Counted from the first letter of the stretch, positions 44,182 to 55,576 are shown. The stretch is DNA of 64,000 nucleotides from Saccharibacillus brassicae (GCF_006542275.1 NZ_CP041217.1:248001-312000), one strand, 5' to 3'. Translations and numbers: made by a program. The notes: a model not told the origin generated them from the letters alone.

Positions 44182-44288
44182 CAGGCGGCCGGCAAGCGGA
44201 AGCTTGCGGCCGATACAAGCGAATATCGTCAAAACCGAACATCGTCCAAAACGAACGCCGTGGCCGGTCGTCGCCCAAGATCGAAAGA

Positions 44289-44846
44289 CTACGCGCGGGA
44301 AATGTATTTGCCTTCGCGCGTATCGATCAGCAGCACGTCGCCTTCGTTGATGAACAACGGCACCTGAACGCTGTGGCCCGTTTCGAGCTTCGCGCTTTTG
44401 GAAGCGCCCGTCGCCGTGTTGCCTTTGATGCCCGGCTCCGTTTCGACGACTTTGAGCTCGACGCTCGTCGGCAGGTTGATGCCGAGAATCTCGCCTTTGT
44501 AGCTGATGATGTGCACGTTCATGTTCTCGCGCAGGAATTTGAGTTCCCATTCGAGCTGGTCGCTGGTCAACGTGAACTGGTCGTATGTCTCGTTGTCCAT
44601 GAACGTGTGATCCTGTGCGCTTGCGTACAGGTACTGCACGCCGCGGTTTTCGATCTGCGCGCGGCCGATCGACTCGCCGGCGCGGAACGTGCGCTCAACG
44701 GTGTTGCCGTTGCGCAGGTTTTTGAGCTTGGAGCGTACGAATGCCGCGCCTTTGCCCGGTTTGACGTGCTGGAATTCGATTACGGTGAAGATGTCGCCGT
44801 CGACTTCGACGGTCAGGCCTGTTTTAAAATCGTTAACTGAGATCAT
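44289..44846 (-). CDS. efp: Translation elongation factor P
   Basis: This 185-residue EF-P rescues ribosomes stalled at polyproline stretches. It has the KOW-like N-terminal domain ([20 protein letters not shown]) with the loop [14 protein letters not shown] whose Lys can be modified, two OB-type domains and the C-terminal [20 protein letters not shown] signature. A perfect AAGGAGG lies before the ATG. papA precedes it by 52 bp. Unlike in Bacillus, no spoIIIAA gene follows. Confidence 0.96.
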   Translation of the reverse strand: MISVNDFKTGLTVEVDGDIFTVIEFQHVKPGKGAAFVRSKLKNLRNGNTVERTFRAGESIGRAQIENRGVQYLYASAQDHTFMDNETYDQFTLTSDQLEWELKFLRENMNVHIISYKGEILGINLPTSVELKVVETEPGIKGNTATGASKSAKLETGHSVQVPLFINEGDVLLIDTREGKYISRA

Positions 44847-44898
44847 AGAGGATTCCTCCTTGGAATGGTTGCCTGGTTGATGCCGATTCTGGATTGCC

Positions 44899-45969
44899 TT
44901 ATGCCAGAGGCAGAAGGAGAAGATCTTTGGTCGAAGAAGTGATAATCTCGATTCCCGTTTCGGTAATCACGATATCGTCTTCGATCCGTACGCCGCCGAA
45001 GCCCGGAATATAAATGCCCGGCTCCACCGTCACGACCATGCCCGGCTTGAGGATATCGTCGCTGAGCTTCGACAGGCGCGGGCTCTCGTGCACTTCCATG
45101 CCGAGGCCGTGGCCCGTGCTGTGGCCGTAGTTGTCGCCGTAACCGTACGACGAGATGATGTCGCGGGTGAGCGCGTCCGCTTCGCGGCCGGTCATGCCCG
45201 GACGAATCTTGTCGAGCGCGTTCAACTGTGCTTCGAGCACGATGTTATACACCTCGCGGTGCCGGTCGCTCGCTTCGCCGAGCACGACGGTACGGGTCAC
45301 GTCGGAACAGTACCCGTTCAGCAGGGCGCCGAAATCGAACGTGATGAATTCGTTGCCCTGCAGCACGCGCGAGCTGGCCACGCCGTGCGGAAGCGCCGAC
45401 CGTTCGCCCGAAGCGACGATCGTGTCGAACGACGAAGACGTCGCCCCGTTTTCGCGCATGAACATTTCCATCTGCAAATCAAGCTCGCGCTCGGTAACGC
45501 CCGCGCGGATCTTCGTCAGAATATGACTGAAAGTCCGGTCGGCCAACGCCGCCGCTTCGCGCATGATGGCAAGCTCGCCCTCGTCCTTGAAGATGCGCAG
45601 GCCTTCCACAAGACCCGACACCGGCACGAGTTCGACGCCTTCAAGCGCTTCCCGGTAGTTTTGGTACGTCGCAAATGTGACATGTTCCTGCTCGAAACCG
45701 AGTTTGGTCGCGGCCCCCAACAATTCTTTAACCGTTTCCATCACCTTCGGCGCATGCTCGACCACGTCAAAACCCTGGGCCTGCTGCGGCGCCTGCGTCA
45801 TATAACGGAAATCGGTCAGTAAATAACTGTCCGTTTCGGTAATCAACACGTATCCGGCGGAACCCGTGAATCCGGTCAGGTAACGACGATTAATGTCACT
45901 GGCTACAAACATCGCGCCGACGCCCTGGGCGGACATCGCTTCGCGCAATTTGCTTACACGCTGCTGCAT
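44899..45969 (-). CDS. papA: Xaa-Pro aminopeptidase (M24 family)
   Basis: This 356-residue metallopeptidase releases N-terminal residues before proline. The N-terminal creatinase-like domain covers 1-125 and the pita-bread catalytic domain 130-356. Metal ligands are visible in [17 protein letters not shown] (two Asp), the [14 protein letters not shown] stretch (His), [11 protein letters not shown] (Glu) and [10 protein letters not shown] (Glu). It is YqhT/PapA by context, directly upstream of efp. GAGGAG precedes the ATG. EF-P and a proline peptidase as neighbours is the usual order. Confidence 0.93.
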   Translation of the reverse strand: MQQRVSKLREAMSAQGVGAMFVASDINRRYLTGFTGSAGYVLITETDSYLLTDFRYMTQAPQQAQGFDVVEHAPKVMETVKELLGAATKLGFEQEHVTFATYQNYREALEGVELVPVSGLVEGLRIFKDEGELAIMREAAALADRTFSHILTKIRAGVTERELDLQMEMFMRENGATSSSFDTIVASGERSALPHGVASSRVLQGNEFITFDFGALLNGYCSDVTRTVVLGEASDRHREVYNIVLEAQLNALDKIRPGMTGREADALTRDIISSYGYGDNYGHSTGHGLGMEVHESPRLSKLSDDILKPGMVVTVEPGIYIPGFGGVRIEDDIVITETGIEIITSSTKDLLLLPLA

Positions 45970-46268
45970 ATTTTCTCCTCTTTCCCGGTGAACCTATTCA
46001 GTTCGTATTTTCCAGAGCTTCAAGCGAAATTACCACAGTACATTCTATCATATGCGTACCCCCTCTGAGAAGCCTTTTCCGGCACGGGCCCGCTTGGCGG
46101 CGAAGCCGCCTGTTCGCTGGTATTTACGGATAAAATCCGATACAATGAAAAGAAATGTCTCCGGCCCGGCTTCGCTTCTCGCTCGTGCCGGCAGGTCGGG
46201 CCGTTTGCGGCCCGGCGCGGACCATACGCCCCACGGGGTATTTTAAAACGTTTAGGAAGGTGAAGGTT

Positions 46269-47270
46269 TTGTCTGAAAAATCCGCTCCCGTCGCCTACGG
46301 CGGACAAGCCGTAATCGAAGGAGTCATGTTCGGCGGCAGGCACGTGAACGTCACCGCGGTACGCCGCAAGAGCGGGGAGATCACTTTCCTCGAAGTGCCC
46401 CGCGAAGAAAAAGGCTGGGTGCGCTCGCTGCGCAAAATCCCGCTGCTGCGCGGACTCGTCAGCCTGATCGATTCCAGCGTCAAAGGCTCCAAGCATCTCA
46501 ACTATTCGTTCGACGCCTACGCCGACGACGAGATGACGCCCGAAGAACGCGAAGAATTGAAAGCGAAGAACAAAAAAGGCGAAGCCAAACTCGGACTCGG
46601 CGCCATCATCGGCGTGACGGCCGCGGCAATCCTTTCTTTTATCGTCGGCAAAGTCGTCTTCACGCTCGTCCCGGTCTTCGTCGAACAATTTCTGTTCAAA
46701 GGCGCGTTCGAACATCAAATCTACCACAACCTGACAGAAGGCGGCATCAAGCTGATCCTGCTGCTGCTGTATCTGTACCTGATCTCGCTCACGCCGATCG
46801 TCAAACGGCTGTTCCAATATCACGGAGCCGAGCACAAAGTCATCAGCGCGTTCGAAGCCGGCGAAGAGCTGACTCCGGAAAACGTGCAAAAGTATACCCG
46901 GCTCCATTACCGATGCGGCAGCAGCTTCATTATGCTGACGGTCATCATCGGCGTTCTGATCTACTCCCTGTTCACCTGGGATTCCCTCGCCGAGCGCGTC
47001 GTTCAGCGCCTGCTGCTGCTGCCGGTCGTCATGGGCGTGTCGTTCGAATTCCTGAAGTTCACGAACGCGCTGCGCGACGTACCGGTGCTCCGCTATCTCG
47101 GTTACCCGGGACTGTGGCTGCAGCTGCTGACGACCAAAGAACCGACCGACGAGCAGGTTGAAGTGTCGATCGCGTCGTTCAACCGGATGCGCGAACTCGA
47201 TGCCGTCTATGCCAAACAAGGCGCCCCCGCTTCGGTGCCGGACGCCATACTCGATCCGCTGGAGGGTTGA
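46269..47270 (+). CDS. yqhQ: DUF1385 membrane protein YqhQ
   Basis: This 333-residue membrane protein has the DUF1385 start (YGGQAVIEGVMFGGRHVNVT) and several hydrophobic segments at about 110-290. The conserved YHGAEHKVISAFEAGEEL and HYRCGSSFIML blocks contain His and Cys residues that look like metal ligands. Its function is unknown. The start is TTG at 46269 with AGGAAGG 8 bases upstream; the frame is open further left without a site. It is divergent from papA, as in Bacillus. Confidence 0.87.
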   Translation: MSEKSAPVAYGGQAVIEGVMFGGRHVNVTAVRRKSGEITFLEVPREEKGWVRSLRKIPLLRGLVSLIDSSVKGSKHLNYSFDAYADDEMTPEEREELKAKNKKGEAKLGLGAIIGVTAAAILSFIVGKVVFTLVPVFVEQFLFKGAFEHQIYHNLTEGGIKLILLLLYLYLISLTPIVKRLFQYHGAEHKVISAFEAGEELTPENVQKYTRLHYRCGSSFIMLTVIIGVLIYSLFTWDSLAERVVQRLLLLPVVMGVSFEFLKFTNALRDVPVLRYLGYPGLWLQLLTTKEPTDEQVEVSIASFNRMRELDAVYAKQGAPASVPDAILDPLEG

Positions 47271-47276
47271 TGCCTT

Positions 47277-47669
47277 ATGAAAAAACCGGGAGCCGCCGGC
47301 TTCGTGATTCTCGCGCTTGCCGCGCTTGGCATCGTTCAAATCTTGATGAATCCGTCCATTACATGGTTGATTCCGATCGTCATCATCGCGGTAGTCGCCC
47401 TGCTGTACTTCTTCCTTCCGAATTCGCGCCGCCCCGGCGGATTCCGCTCGACAGGCGGCGGCAGACAGCCGAAGATCAAACCTTCGGCCCGCACGCAGGA
47501 GAAGATGGCGCGCATGTCGTCTTCCGGTTCGGCGAAAGCCGCGCCTGCCCGCCCGGGCAAAGCGCCGGCCTTGCCGGCGAAAAATCCGAAAAAGCGGAAA
47601 AACTATCCGTTTCAGGTGATCGAAGGCCGCAAAGGCAAAGACGAAGACGATATTCCGAAGTTTCACTAA
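47277..47669 (+). CDS. YqhP / SA1362-like membrane protein
   Basis: This 130-residue protein has two N-terminal membrane segments (about 7-22 and 28-47: AAGFVILALAALGIVQIL; ITWLIPIVIIAVVALLYFFL) and a basic, Pro/Ala/Lys-rich C-terminus. The last 25 residues (NYPFQVIEGRKGKDEDD) resemble the conserved end of SA1362/YqhP proteins. It starts 7 bp after yqhQ and likely shares its transcript. No function is known. Confidence 0.72.
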   Translation: MKKPGAAGFVILALAALGIVQILMNPSITWLIPIVIIAVVALLYFFLPNSRRPGGFRSTGGGRQPKIKPSARTQEKMARMSSSGSAKAAPARPGKAPALPAKNPKKRKNYPFQVIEGRKGKDEDDIPKFH

Positions 47670-47694
47670 AAGCTCTGCGAGATGCCGGAGCACC

Positions 47695-47730
47695 AAAAAG
47701 AGAGAGCGGACTTTCCGCTCTCTCTTTTTT
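47695..47730. terminator. Bidirectional terminator between yqhP-like and GHL10 genes
   Basis: Two 16-base arms (47695-47710 and 47714-47729) pair perfectly, beginning AAAAAG and ending CTTTTT, with a CTT loop. Confidence 0.88.
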
Positions 47731-47766
47731 ATCGTGCTTTTTTGGCGTATCGACGTGCCGTTCGGC

Positions 47767-49353
47767 TCAGTTGGCCCAATACTGCTGCAGCGTGCTTTTC
47801 ACTTTGCCCGACAGCAGGTGCTGGGCGCGGAAAAAGATATTGCCGTCGACGTTTTTGCGGCCGATCGTGTAGGCCAGATGGTCGGCCAGCTCGGAAGCGC
47901 TGCTCCAGCCGGCTTCGGACGTGCCGACTTTGTAGGCGGCTTCGCCGATATACAGATCGACGTCGGTACCGTCGACCGTATCGGCCCACCAATCGACAAG
48001 CGTTTTGTAATTGGCGGCGGTGTTGACGTTGCTCCAATAGATCTGCGGTACGACATAATCGACCCATTCGTTTTTGATCCAGGTGCGCGCGTCCGCGTAC
48101 GTCGAATCGTACGCCGTAACGCCTGCGCGCGTGGAGGAGCCGAGCGGATCGCTCGAACCGTTGCGCCATACGCCGAACGGGCTGACCCCGTAGCGCACGT
48201 CCGCTTTGACGGCGTGGATCGACTGTCCCAGCGTCTGCACGAAGCTGTTGATGTTCGCGCGGCGCCAGTCGCCTTTGTTTTTGTAGGCGGCGGTATTGTA
48301 CAGGCTGTACGTGCCGTCGTCGCCGAATTTCTTGGCGGACGATTCGCCGTACGGATAGAAATAGTCGTCCAGATGCACGCCGTCGATATCGTAGTTGTTC
48401 ACGACTTCCATCACGTCGTCGATGACGGATTGGCGCGCGGCGGGAATGCCCGGATTGATATACAGTTTGCCGTCGAAATTGACGATCCAATCCGGATGCG
48501 CTTTGGCGACGTGGTTCGAAGCCAGGTTCGACGTCGACGTGCCCGTGCTGGCGCGGAACGGATTGAACCAGGCATGGAATTCCATGCCGCGCTTATGCGC
48601 TTCTTCGATCATGAACGACAGCGGATCGTAGCCCGGGTCTTTGCCGGCCGTGCCGGTCAGGACGTTCGACCACGGCACGAGCGACGATTTGTACAGCGCG
48701 TCCGCGCTCGGGCGTACCTGCACGAAGACGGCGTTGATGCCGGTCTCCTGCAGTTGGTCCAGCATGGCGGAGAACTGCGTTTTTTGCGTCGCCGCGGTTT
48801 TGGACGACGGCCAGTCGAGACTCGATACGGTCGCGACCCAGGCGCCGCGCAGCGCGGTCAGGTTGCCCTGATTGTCCGGCACGCCGGGTACGGGCACGCC
48901 GACCGGACCGTCCGGCGTCGTCAGCGTAATCGTCTGCGTCGCCTGGTTCCAGTTGACGTTCAGTCCGAGTCCCTGGCCGACGAAACGCAGCGGAACCATG
49001 ATCCGGCCGCCCAGGCTCGTCACCGGAGCTTCTAGTTCAACGGAATTGCCGTTGACAAACGCCGTTTTCGCGCCGAGCGGGATCGACAGCAGCGTGCCGC
49101 CCTGATTGATCGTGACGACCTTGTCGCTTTGCGACCATTGAATCTGCGCGCCGAGATTTTCGCTGACGAGCCGCATCGGCACGAGCGTCGTATTCGACAC
49201 GATATAAGGATCGACGTCTCCTTGAATCCGTTGTCCGTCGAGAACGATCGAGATGACGGAAGCCGCGTGAGCCCGGCTTCCTCCGAATCCGCCCCCTGCC
49301 GGGAGCAGCAGCATCACTGCCAACAGTACCATTAATCCTTGACGCCATTTCAT
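47767..49353 (-). CDS. Secreted GHL10-type glycoside hydrolase with stalk domain
   Basis: This 528-residue exported protein has a signal peptide (about 1-32, ending RAHAAS) and two stalk-domain halves (about 35-145: LVPMRLVSENLGAQIQWSQS and MVPLRFVGQGLGLNVNWNQA). A TIM-barrel domain (about 165-528) of the 'family 10 glycosylhydrolase' (GHL10/DUF187) type follows. Typical barrel text includes LRGAWVATVSSLDWPS, INAVFVQVRPSADALY, FHAWFNPFRAS, DIDGVHLDDYFYPYG and VVPQIYWS, with acidic candidates in the HLDDYFY loop. ATG at 49353 has AGGGAAG 8 bases before it. A wall or surface glycan substrate is inferred. Confidence 0.87.
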   Translation of the reverse strand: MKWRQGLMVLLAVMLLLPAGGGFGGSRAHAASVISIVLDGQRIQGDVDPYIVSNTTLVPMRLVSENLGAQIQWSQSDKVVTINQGGTLLSIPLGAKTAFVNGNSVELEAPVTSLGGRIMVPLRFVGQGLGLNVNWNQATQTITLTTPDGPVGVPVPGVPDNQGNLTALRGAWVATVSSLDWPSSKTAATQKTQFSAMLDQLQETGINAVFVQVRPSADALYKSSLVPWSNVLTGTAGKDPGYDPLSFMIEEAHKRGMEFHAWFNPFRASTGTSTSNLASNHVAKAHPDWIVNFDGKLYINPGIPAARQSVIDDVMEVVNNYDIDGVHLDDYFYPYGESSAKKFGDDGTYSLYNTAAYKNKGDWRRANINSFVQTLGQSIHAVKADVRYGVSPFGVWRNGSSDPLGSSTRAGVTAYDSTYADARTWIKNEWVDYVVPQIYWSNVNTAANYKTLVDWWADTVDGTDVDLYIGEAAYKVGTSEAGWSSASELADHLAYTIGRKNVDGNIFFRAQHLLSGKVKSTLQQYWAN

Positions 49354-49566
49354 TTGTGCATCTTCCCTCATTTCCATTGATTTCGTCCGGCCGCTTGCTT
49401 CGCGTACCGGGGTTTGCTCCCTGCTCTTTGACGGGCAAACCGCCGACTTTGTTTCACACCTCCCGTATCCTGCTAACCGTTATACGCGCCGCACCGCCCG
49501 ATTGTAGCGCTGGCGCGCCAAGAAAACTTTGGGAACTTGCCCGGAGGCCCTGCCGGCGCAAACAAA

Positions 49567-49604
49567 AAGGCATCTGTGTGCCGGGGCCACAGACGCCTTC
49601 TTTA
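49567..49604 (-). terminator. Terminator after mntR
   Basis: Arms AAGGC-x-TCTGTG (49567-49578) and CACAGA-x-GCCTT (49588-49599) pair with one mismatch. A minus-strand T-run (A at 49564-49568) follows. TTCTTT on the other side may let it act both ways. Confidence 0.75.
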
Positions 49605-50027
49605 GAATTCGCTCGTTCCTTCGTCCTGAACGACCTTGAGTTCTTCGAGCCGCTTCGGATCGCGGCCGAAATATTCGACCAGCGACTCGATCCGCGTGAT
49701 CGAATCCCAACTCAGATGATGCTCGATACCTTCGACGTCCTGATAAATGCGGCTTTCTTCCACGCCGATCAAACGCAAAAATTCTTCAAGCAGCTGATGG
49801 CGGTCCACCAATCGCTTGCCGATTTTTTTGCCTTTGCTCGTCAGAATGAGGCCGCGATATTTTTCGTAGACCAGATATTCGTCTTTGTCGAGCTTTTGAA
49901 TCATTTTGGTGACCGAAGAAGGATGAACCTCAAGCCCTTCGGCGATGTCCGATACCCGGGCATAGCCTTTTTCGTCGATCAACTGGTAGATGCGCTCCAA
50001 ATAATCTTCCATACTGGGCGTTGGCAT
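49602..50027 (-). CDS. mntR: Manganese-responsive regulator MntR (DtxR family)
   Basis: This 141-residue repressor closely resembles B. subtilis MntR. The winged helix contains [20 protein letters not shown], and the metal residues Asp8 and Glu11 ([10 protein letters not shown]) and the later GIEHHLSW (Glu/His) are all kept. Asp8 marks it as the manganese type rather than the iron type. The frame is open upstream to 50135, but alignment starts at 50027. It follows the znuB gene by 191 bp with a terminator between, and no mntABCD or mntH is visible nearby. Confidence 0.93.
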   Translation of the reverse strand: MPTPSMEDYLERIYQLIDEKGYARVSDIAEGLEVHPSSVTKMIQKLDKDEYLVYEKYRGLILTSKGKKIGKRLVDRHQLLEEFLRLIGVEESRIYQDVEGIEHHLSWDSITRIESLVEYFGRDPKRLEELKVVQDEGTSEF

Positions 50028-50200
50028 CCGCTTCCCTCTTTTCCTCGACTTAGAAGCCCGGCGCGCGGTCTTCCTCGTTAATGACGCCGATAAACGGACG
50101 TCCCGTTCTGTCGGCGGAAGGCCGAATACGTACACGGTCCGCCAAAAACAGCTCTTACCATGATACCTTTATTCGCGGTCCATTGGCAAGTTTACGACAT

Positions 50201-50238
50201 AAAAAAAGAGGATATCCGTCAGACGGTATATCCTCTTC
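50201..50238 (-). terminator. Terminator at the end of the znu operon
   Basis: The arms AAGAGGATAT-CCGTC (from 50206) and GACGG-TATATCCTCTT (to 50238) pair almost fully. The minus-strand T-run is from A at 50201-50207. The znuB stop codon lies inside the hairpin. Confidence 0.8.
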
Positions 50239-51022
50239 GGGCGACCAGCGTCAGCAGCAGCATCAAAATGAGCAGCAGTACGATCGTCGCTCCGGGCGCG
50301 AAGTTCCAGATGCCCGCGATGACCAATCCGGCGATAACCGCGATCTCGGCCACAACGACGGACAGCAGGATGGACATGCGGAAACTTTTGGCCAAAAACA
50401 GGCTGCACGCGACCGGAATGGTCAGCAGCGCCGAGACGAGCAGCGCGCCCACGATCTTGATCGCCGTGCTGATGACGAGCGCCGCAAGCACGGTAATGAG
50501 CATGTTGAGCAGCTTGACCGGAAGTCCGCTGACCGCCGCCGCGTCTTCCTCGAACGTCAGCAGGAACAGCTCTTTGTAGAAAATAACGACGACGGCCACG
50601 ACGATCGCCGTGACTCCGCCCACCAGATACAGATCGGTGCGTCCGAGCGTATAGATGCTGCCGAACAAATAGCTGGTGACGTCGGTGTTATAGCCCTGTC
50701 CCAGCGTGAACAGGAACGACGCCATCGCGACCCCGCCCGACATGATGACCGCGATCGACAATTCGGCATAGCCTTTGTAGGCTCTGCGCAGCTTCTCGAT
50801 CCCGAAAGACGAGATCACCGCGAAGACGAGGCCGACGACGAGCGGATACACGTTGATCAGGAAGCCGAGCGCCACGCCCGCGATCGTCACATGCGCCAGC
50901 GTGTCGCCGATCATCGACAACCGCCGCAGCACGAGAAAGATGCCGATCAGCGGCGCCGTCAATCCGATCAACAGCCCGCCGAGCAGTGCGCGTTGAAAAA
51001 AGTCGCTGAATAAAATTTCCAA
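50219..51022 (-). CDS. znuB: Zinc ABC transporter permease
   Basis: This 267-residue polytopic membrane protein of the ZnuB/AdcB/MntB family has about eight transmembrane helices (e.g. ALLGGLLIGLTAPLIGIFLV and GVALGFLINVYPLVVGLVFA) and the conserved GDTLAHVTIAG loop. The start is TTG at 51022 with TAAGGAG upstream. It is the last gene of znuA-znuC-znuB. A manganese transporter is the alternative, but the His-rich ZnuA and the Zur-like dyad favour zinc. Confidence 0.88.
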   Translation of the reverse strand: MEILFSDFFQRALLGGLLIGLTAPLIGIFLVLRRLSMIGDTLAHVTIAGVALGFLINVYPLVVGLVFAVISSFGIEKLRRAYKGYAELSIAVIMSGGVAMASFLFTLGQGYNTDVTSYLFGSIYTLGRTDLYLVGGVTAIVVAVVVIFYKELFLLTFEEDAAAVSGLPVKLLNMLITVLAALVISTAIKIVGALLVSALLTIPVACSLFLAKSFRMSILLSVVVAEIAVIAGLVIAGIWNFAPGATIVLLLILMLLLTLVARRGYTV

Positions 51023-51040
51023 GTTACCGTCTCCTTACGT

Positions 51041-51811
51041 TCATTCCGCGGAATGGACGAGCGGCAGCGAATGCTGCAGGTCCGTCCCGGCGCAGTCCAG
51101 ATCATCGTGCGAATGGCGCACGAAAAACTTGATCTTGCCGTTCTGCTGCCGCGGTTCCTTGCCCAAATAATCTTCCAGCCGGTCGATGTCGTGCGAGACC
51201 ATCAGGAACGTGATGTTGTGATGCTGGTGCATATGGCGGATCAATTCGAAAAATCCGTCCTGCGTCTCGGCGTCGATCCCGACCGTCGGCTCGTCGAGCA
51301 CGAGCAGGTCCGGCTGGTTGATCATCGCCCGCGCCAGAAACACACGCTGCTGCTGGCCGCCCGACAACCGCCCGATCCGTTTGTCGGCGATGTCCTCGAT
51401 CCGCATAACCTGCAGCGCGTCGTCAAGCTTCGCTTTGGCTTCGCGGGTCAGACGGCGGAACAGATTCTTGTTCGTGTACAAGCCGGACGTAACCACTTCG
51501 CGCACCGTTGCCGGAAACAGCATATTGAGCGCGTTTTTCTGCGGCACGTAGCCGATCCGTTCCCAGTCGCGGAAGCGGCGGATCGGTTCGCCGAACATGC
51601 GGATCTCGCCGCTTGTCGGCGGCATCAAGCCGACGAGCATTTTGAGCAACGTCGTTTTGCCGGCTCCGTTGGAACCGACGATCCCCACGAAGTCGCGCTC
51701 CTTCACGCTGAAACTCAACTCTTTGAGCACATGCTGGTCTTTGTAGGAAAAAGACACGTCGCGCAGCTCGATCATCGGCTGATGGCAGTCCAATGCCGGA
51801 ATGGCGGACAT
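51041..51811 (-). CDS. znuC: Zinc ABC transporter ATP-binding protein
   Basis: This 256-residue ATPase energises the ZnuB permease. Walker A GSNGAGKT is at 46-53, the signature LSGGQQQRVFLARA and Walker B LLVLDEPTVGID follow, and the H-loop His lies in FLMVSHDIDRL. A His-containing tail (RHSHDDLDCAG, then LVHS) resembles ZnuC-type tails. A perfect GGAGGGATT spacer precedes the ATG. It lies 84 bp after znuA and 18 bp before znuB. Confidence 0.92.
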   Translation of the reverse strand: MSAIPALDCHQPMIELRDVSFSYKDQHVLKELSFSVKERDFVGIVGSNGAGKTTLLKMLVGLMPPTSGEIRMFGEPIRRFRDWERIGYVPQKNALNMLFPATVREVVTSGLYTNKNLFRRLTREAKAKLDDALQVMRIEDIADKRIGRLSGGQQQRVFLARAMINQPDLLVLDEPTVGIDAETQDGFFELIRHMHQHHNITFLMVSHDIDRLEDYLGKEPRQQNGKIKFFVRHSHDDLDCAGTDLQHSLPLVHSAE

Positions 51812-51895
51812 GGCAATCCCTCCTTTCGGTTAAACGCTTCGTTGCTATTCTATCAAGTGCCATGCTATAAGTTCTCTTCTATAGTGTACCTCTTT

Positions 51896-52948
51896 TTATT
51901 GTAAAGCGAGCAGCAGATTTTGCAAATTGTTTTGCATCAGGCTGAAATAGTCGTCGCCGTTCTTCGCCTGATCCTGCGTCAGCCCTTCGACCGGGTTCAG
52001 CACGAGCGTCTCCACGCCCGCTTCGCCGGCCAGCGTCTTGGCCAGACGGTCGGACACGAGTTCCTCGAAGAAAATGTAGCGGATGCCTTCTTCCTTGACC
52101 ATATTGGCCAGGTTCAGCATATCCTGCGCGCGCGGCTCGGCGTCCGGCGACAAGCCCATGATCGCGTGCTGCGACAGGCCGTAATCGCGGGCCAGGTAAC
52201 CGAACGCCTGGTGCGAGACGACGATCTCCTTGTTCGGCACGGCGGACAGCTTCTCTGTAAAGTCGGCGTCGAGCTGCTTCAGCTTGTCCGCAAGTCCGGT
52301 GTACCGCTGTTCGTAGCCGGCTTTGTGCGCCGGATCGGCCGCGACCAATTCATCGCGAATATTGCCGGCCATGATCAGCGCCGATTTGGGGCTGACCCAG
52401 GTGTGCGGATCGATATGCTTCGCATCGGCCGACGCTTCGGCATGTTCGTCTTCCGCGTGTTCTTCGCCTTCGTGCGCATGTTCGTCTTCCGCGTGCGCTT
52501 CGCCTTCGTGCGCATGTTCGTCTTCCGCGGCGCCGTGGTTATGCCCGTCGTCTTCGGCCGTCGTGATCAGTTCGACGCCTTGGCTTACTTCGACGGCTTT
52601 GACCTGCGTGCCGGAATCGAGCCCTTTGAGGAAATCGGGCACCCAGCCTTCCAGGCCGGCTCCGTTATACAGGAACAGCTGCGCTTTGGACGTATTGACG
52701 ATATCCTGGCCGCGCGGGGTCCAGTCGTGCGGTTCCACGCCGGTCGGCAGCAGGTTGATGACGTTGGCGTCTTCGCCGCCGATCTCGGCGGCGAATTCGT
52801 AGATCGGGTAGAACGTCGTGACGACGTTCACTTTGTCGTCGACGATCGTCGTTCCCGACGTATTGCGTCCGCAAGCGGACAAGACAAGCAGCGCGGACAA
52901 AGCCAGCACGAGCATGAGCCGTCCGGCGGATCGATTGGGGGTAAGCAT
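51896..52948 (-). CDS. znuA: Zinc-binding lipoprotein of the ABC transporter
   Basis: This 350-residue substrate-binding lipoprotein has a signal peptide with lipobox LSAC (lipidated Cys26). Two lobes (PTGVEPHDWTP and DPHTWVSP provide zinc His ligands, with VVSHQAFGYLARDYG later) enclose a long His/Glu/Asp loop (about 135-178), typical of zinc rather than manganese binders. The loop contains the repeated decapeptide AEDEHAHEGE. The ATG at 52948 is chosen because AACGGAG precedes it. Confidence 0.93.
   Translation of the reverse strand: MLTPNRSAGRLMLVLALSALLVLSACGRNTSGTTIVDDKVNVVTTFYPIYEFAAEIGGEDANVINLLPTGVEPHDWTPRGQDIVNTSKAQLFLYNGAGLEGWVPDFLKGLDSGTQVKAVEVSQGVELITTAEDDGHNHGAAEDEHAHEGEAHAEDEHAHEGEEHAEDEHAEASADAKHIDPHTWVSPKSALIMAGNIRDELVAADPAHKAGYEQRYTGLADKLKQLDADFTEKLSAVPNKEIVVSHQAFGYLARDYGLSQHAIMGLSPDAEPRAQDMLNLANMVKEEGIRYIFFEELVSDRLAKTLAGEAGVETLVLNPVEGLTQDQAKNGDDYFSLMQNNLQNLLLALQ
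52445..52530 (-). repeat. 36-bp tandem repeat encoding the ZnuA His-rich loop
   Basis: Two near-identical 36-bp units (52445-52480, 52481-52516) and a 14-bp partial third encode the AEDEHAHEGE(E/A)H peptide. Slippage at such repeats can change loop length. Confidence 0.8.
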
Positions 52949-53004
52949 GGAAAACACTCCGTTTCGTCTGAATATAATGCGGATCTGGATAGAGATTCTC
53001 GATT

Positions 53005-53027
53005 AAATCGTAACCTTACCGATTATA
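53005..53027. promoter_or_regulatory. Zur-like dyad overlapping the znuA -10 box
   Basis: AAATCGTAAC and the mirror half TTACCGATTATA form a dyad close to the Bacillus Zur box (AAATCGTAAT-N-ATTACGATTT). It covers the -10 box of the znuA promoter, as expected for zinc repression. The right half has an extra C and several mismatches. Confidence 0.6.
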
Positions 53028-53050
53028 GGAGTCCGGTATGCGGTTGTCAA
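53022..53050 (-). promoter_or_regulatory. Consensus sigma-A promoter of znuACB
   Basis: On the minus strand TTGACA (53045-53050) and TATAAT (53022-53027) are both perfect consensus with a 17-bp spacer, about 75 bp before the znuA start. Such strength with an operator on top fits tight repression. Confidence 0.88.
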
Positions 53051-53085
53051 CTTTTTTCGCCCGATAGGCCTGGAAAAGAGAACGG

Positions 53086-53122
53086 CAAAAAACCGGAATT
53101 CTCCAGCTTGGAGAATTCCGGT
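53086..53122 (-). terminator. Terminator after metG
   Basis: Perfect 14-bp arms (53092-53105 and 53109-53122) and a 3-base loop are followed on the minus strand by TTTTTT (53086-53091). Confidence 0.88.
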
Positions 53123-53157
53123 CCGGACGGCCCGAGGTAGGGCCGCAATAAGCGGGA

Positions 53158-55505
<2,348 letters not shown>

Positions 55506-55542
55506 TTCATATTGGATCTTCGTAAGATCTACGATATTAGAA

Positions 55543-55572
55543 AATATACCGAAAAAAAGCCCGCAGTGTCAA
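55543..55572 (-). promoter_or_regulatory. Promoter of the metG T-box transcript
   Basis: On the minus strand TTGACA (55567-55572) and TATATT (55543-55548) have an 18-bp spacer. The promoter begins just before the yidD stop codon, so metG is transcribed independently of the zur-yidD pair. Confidence 0.75.
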
Positions 55573-55576
55573 GCCT

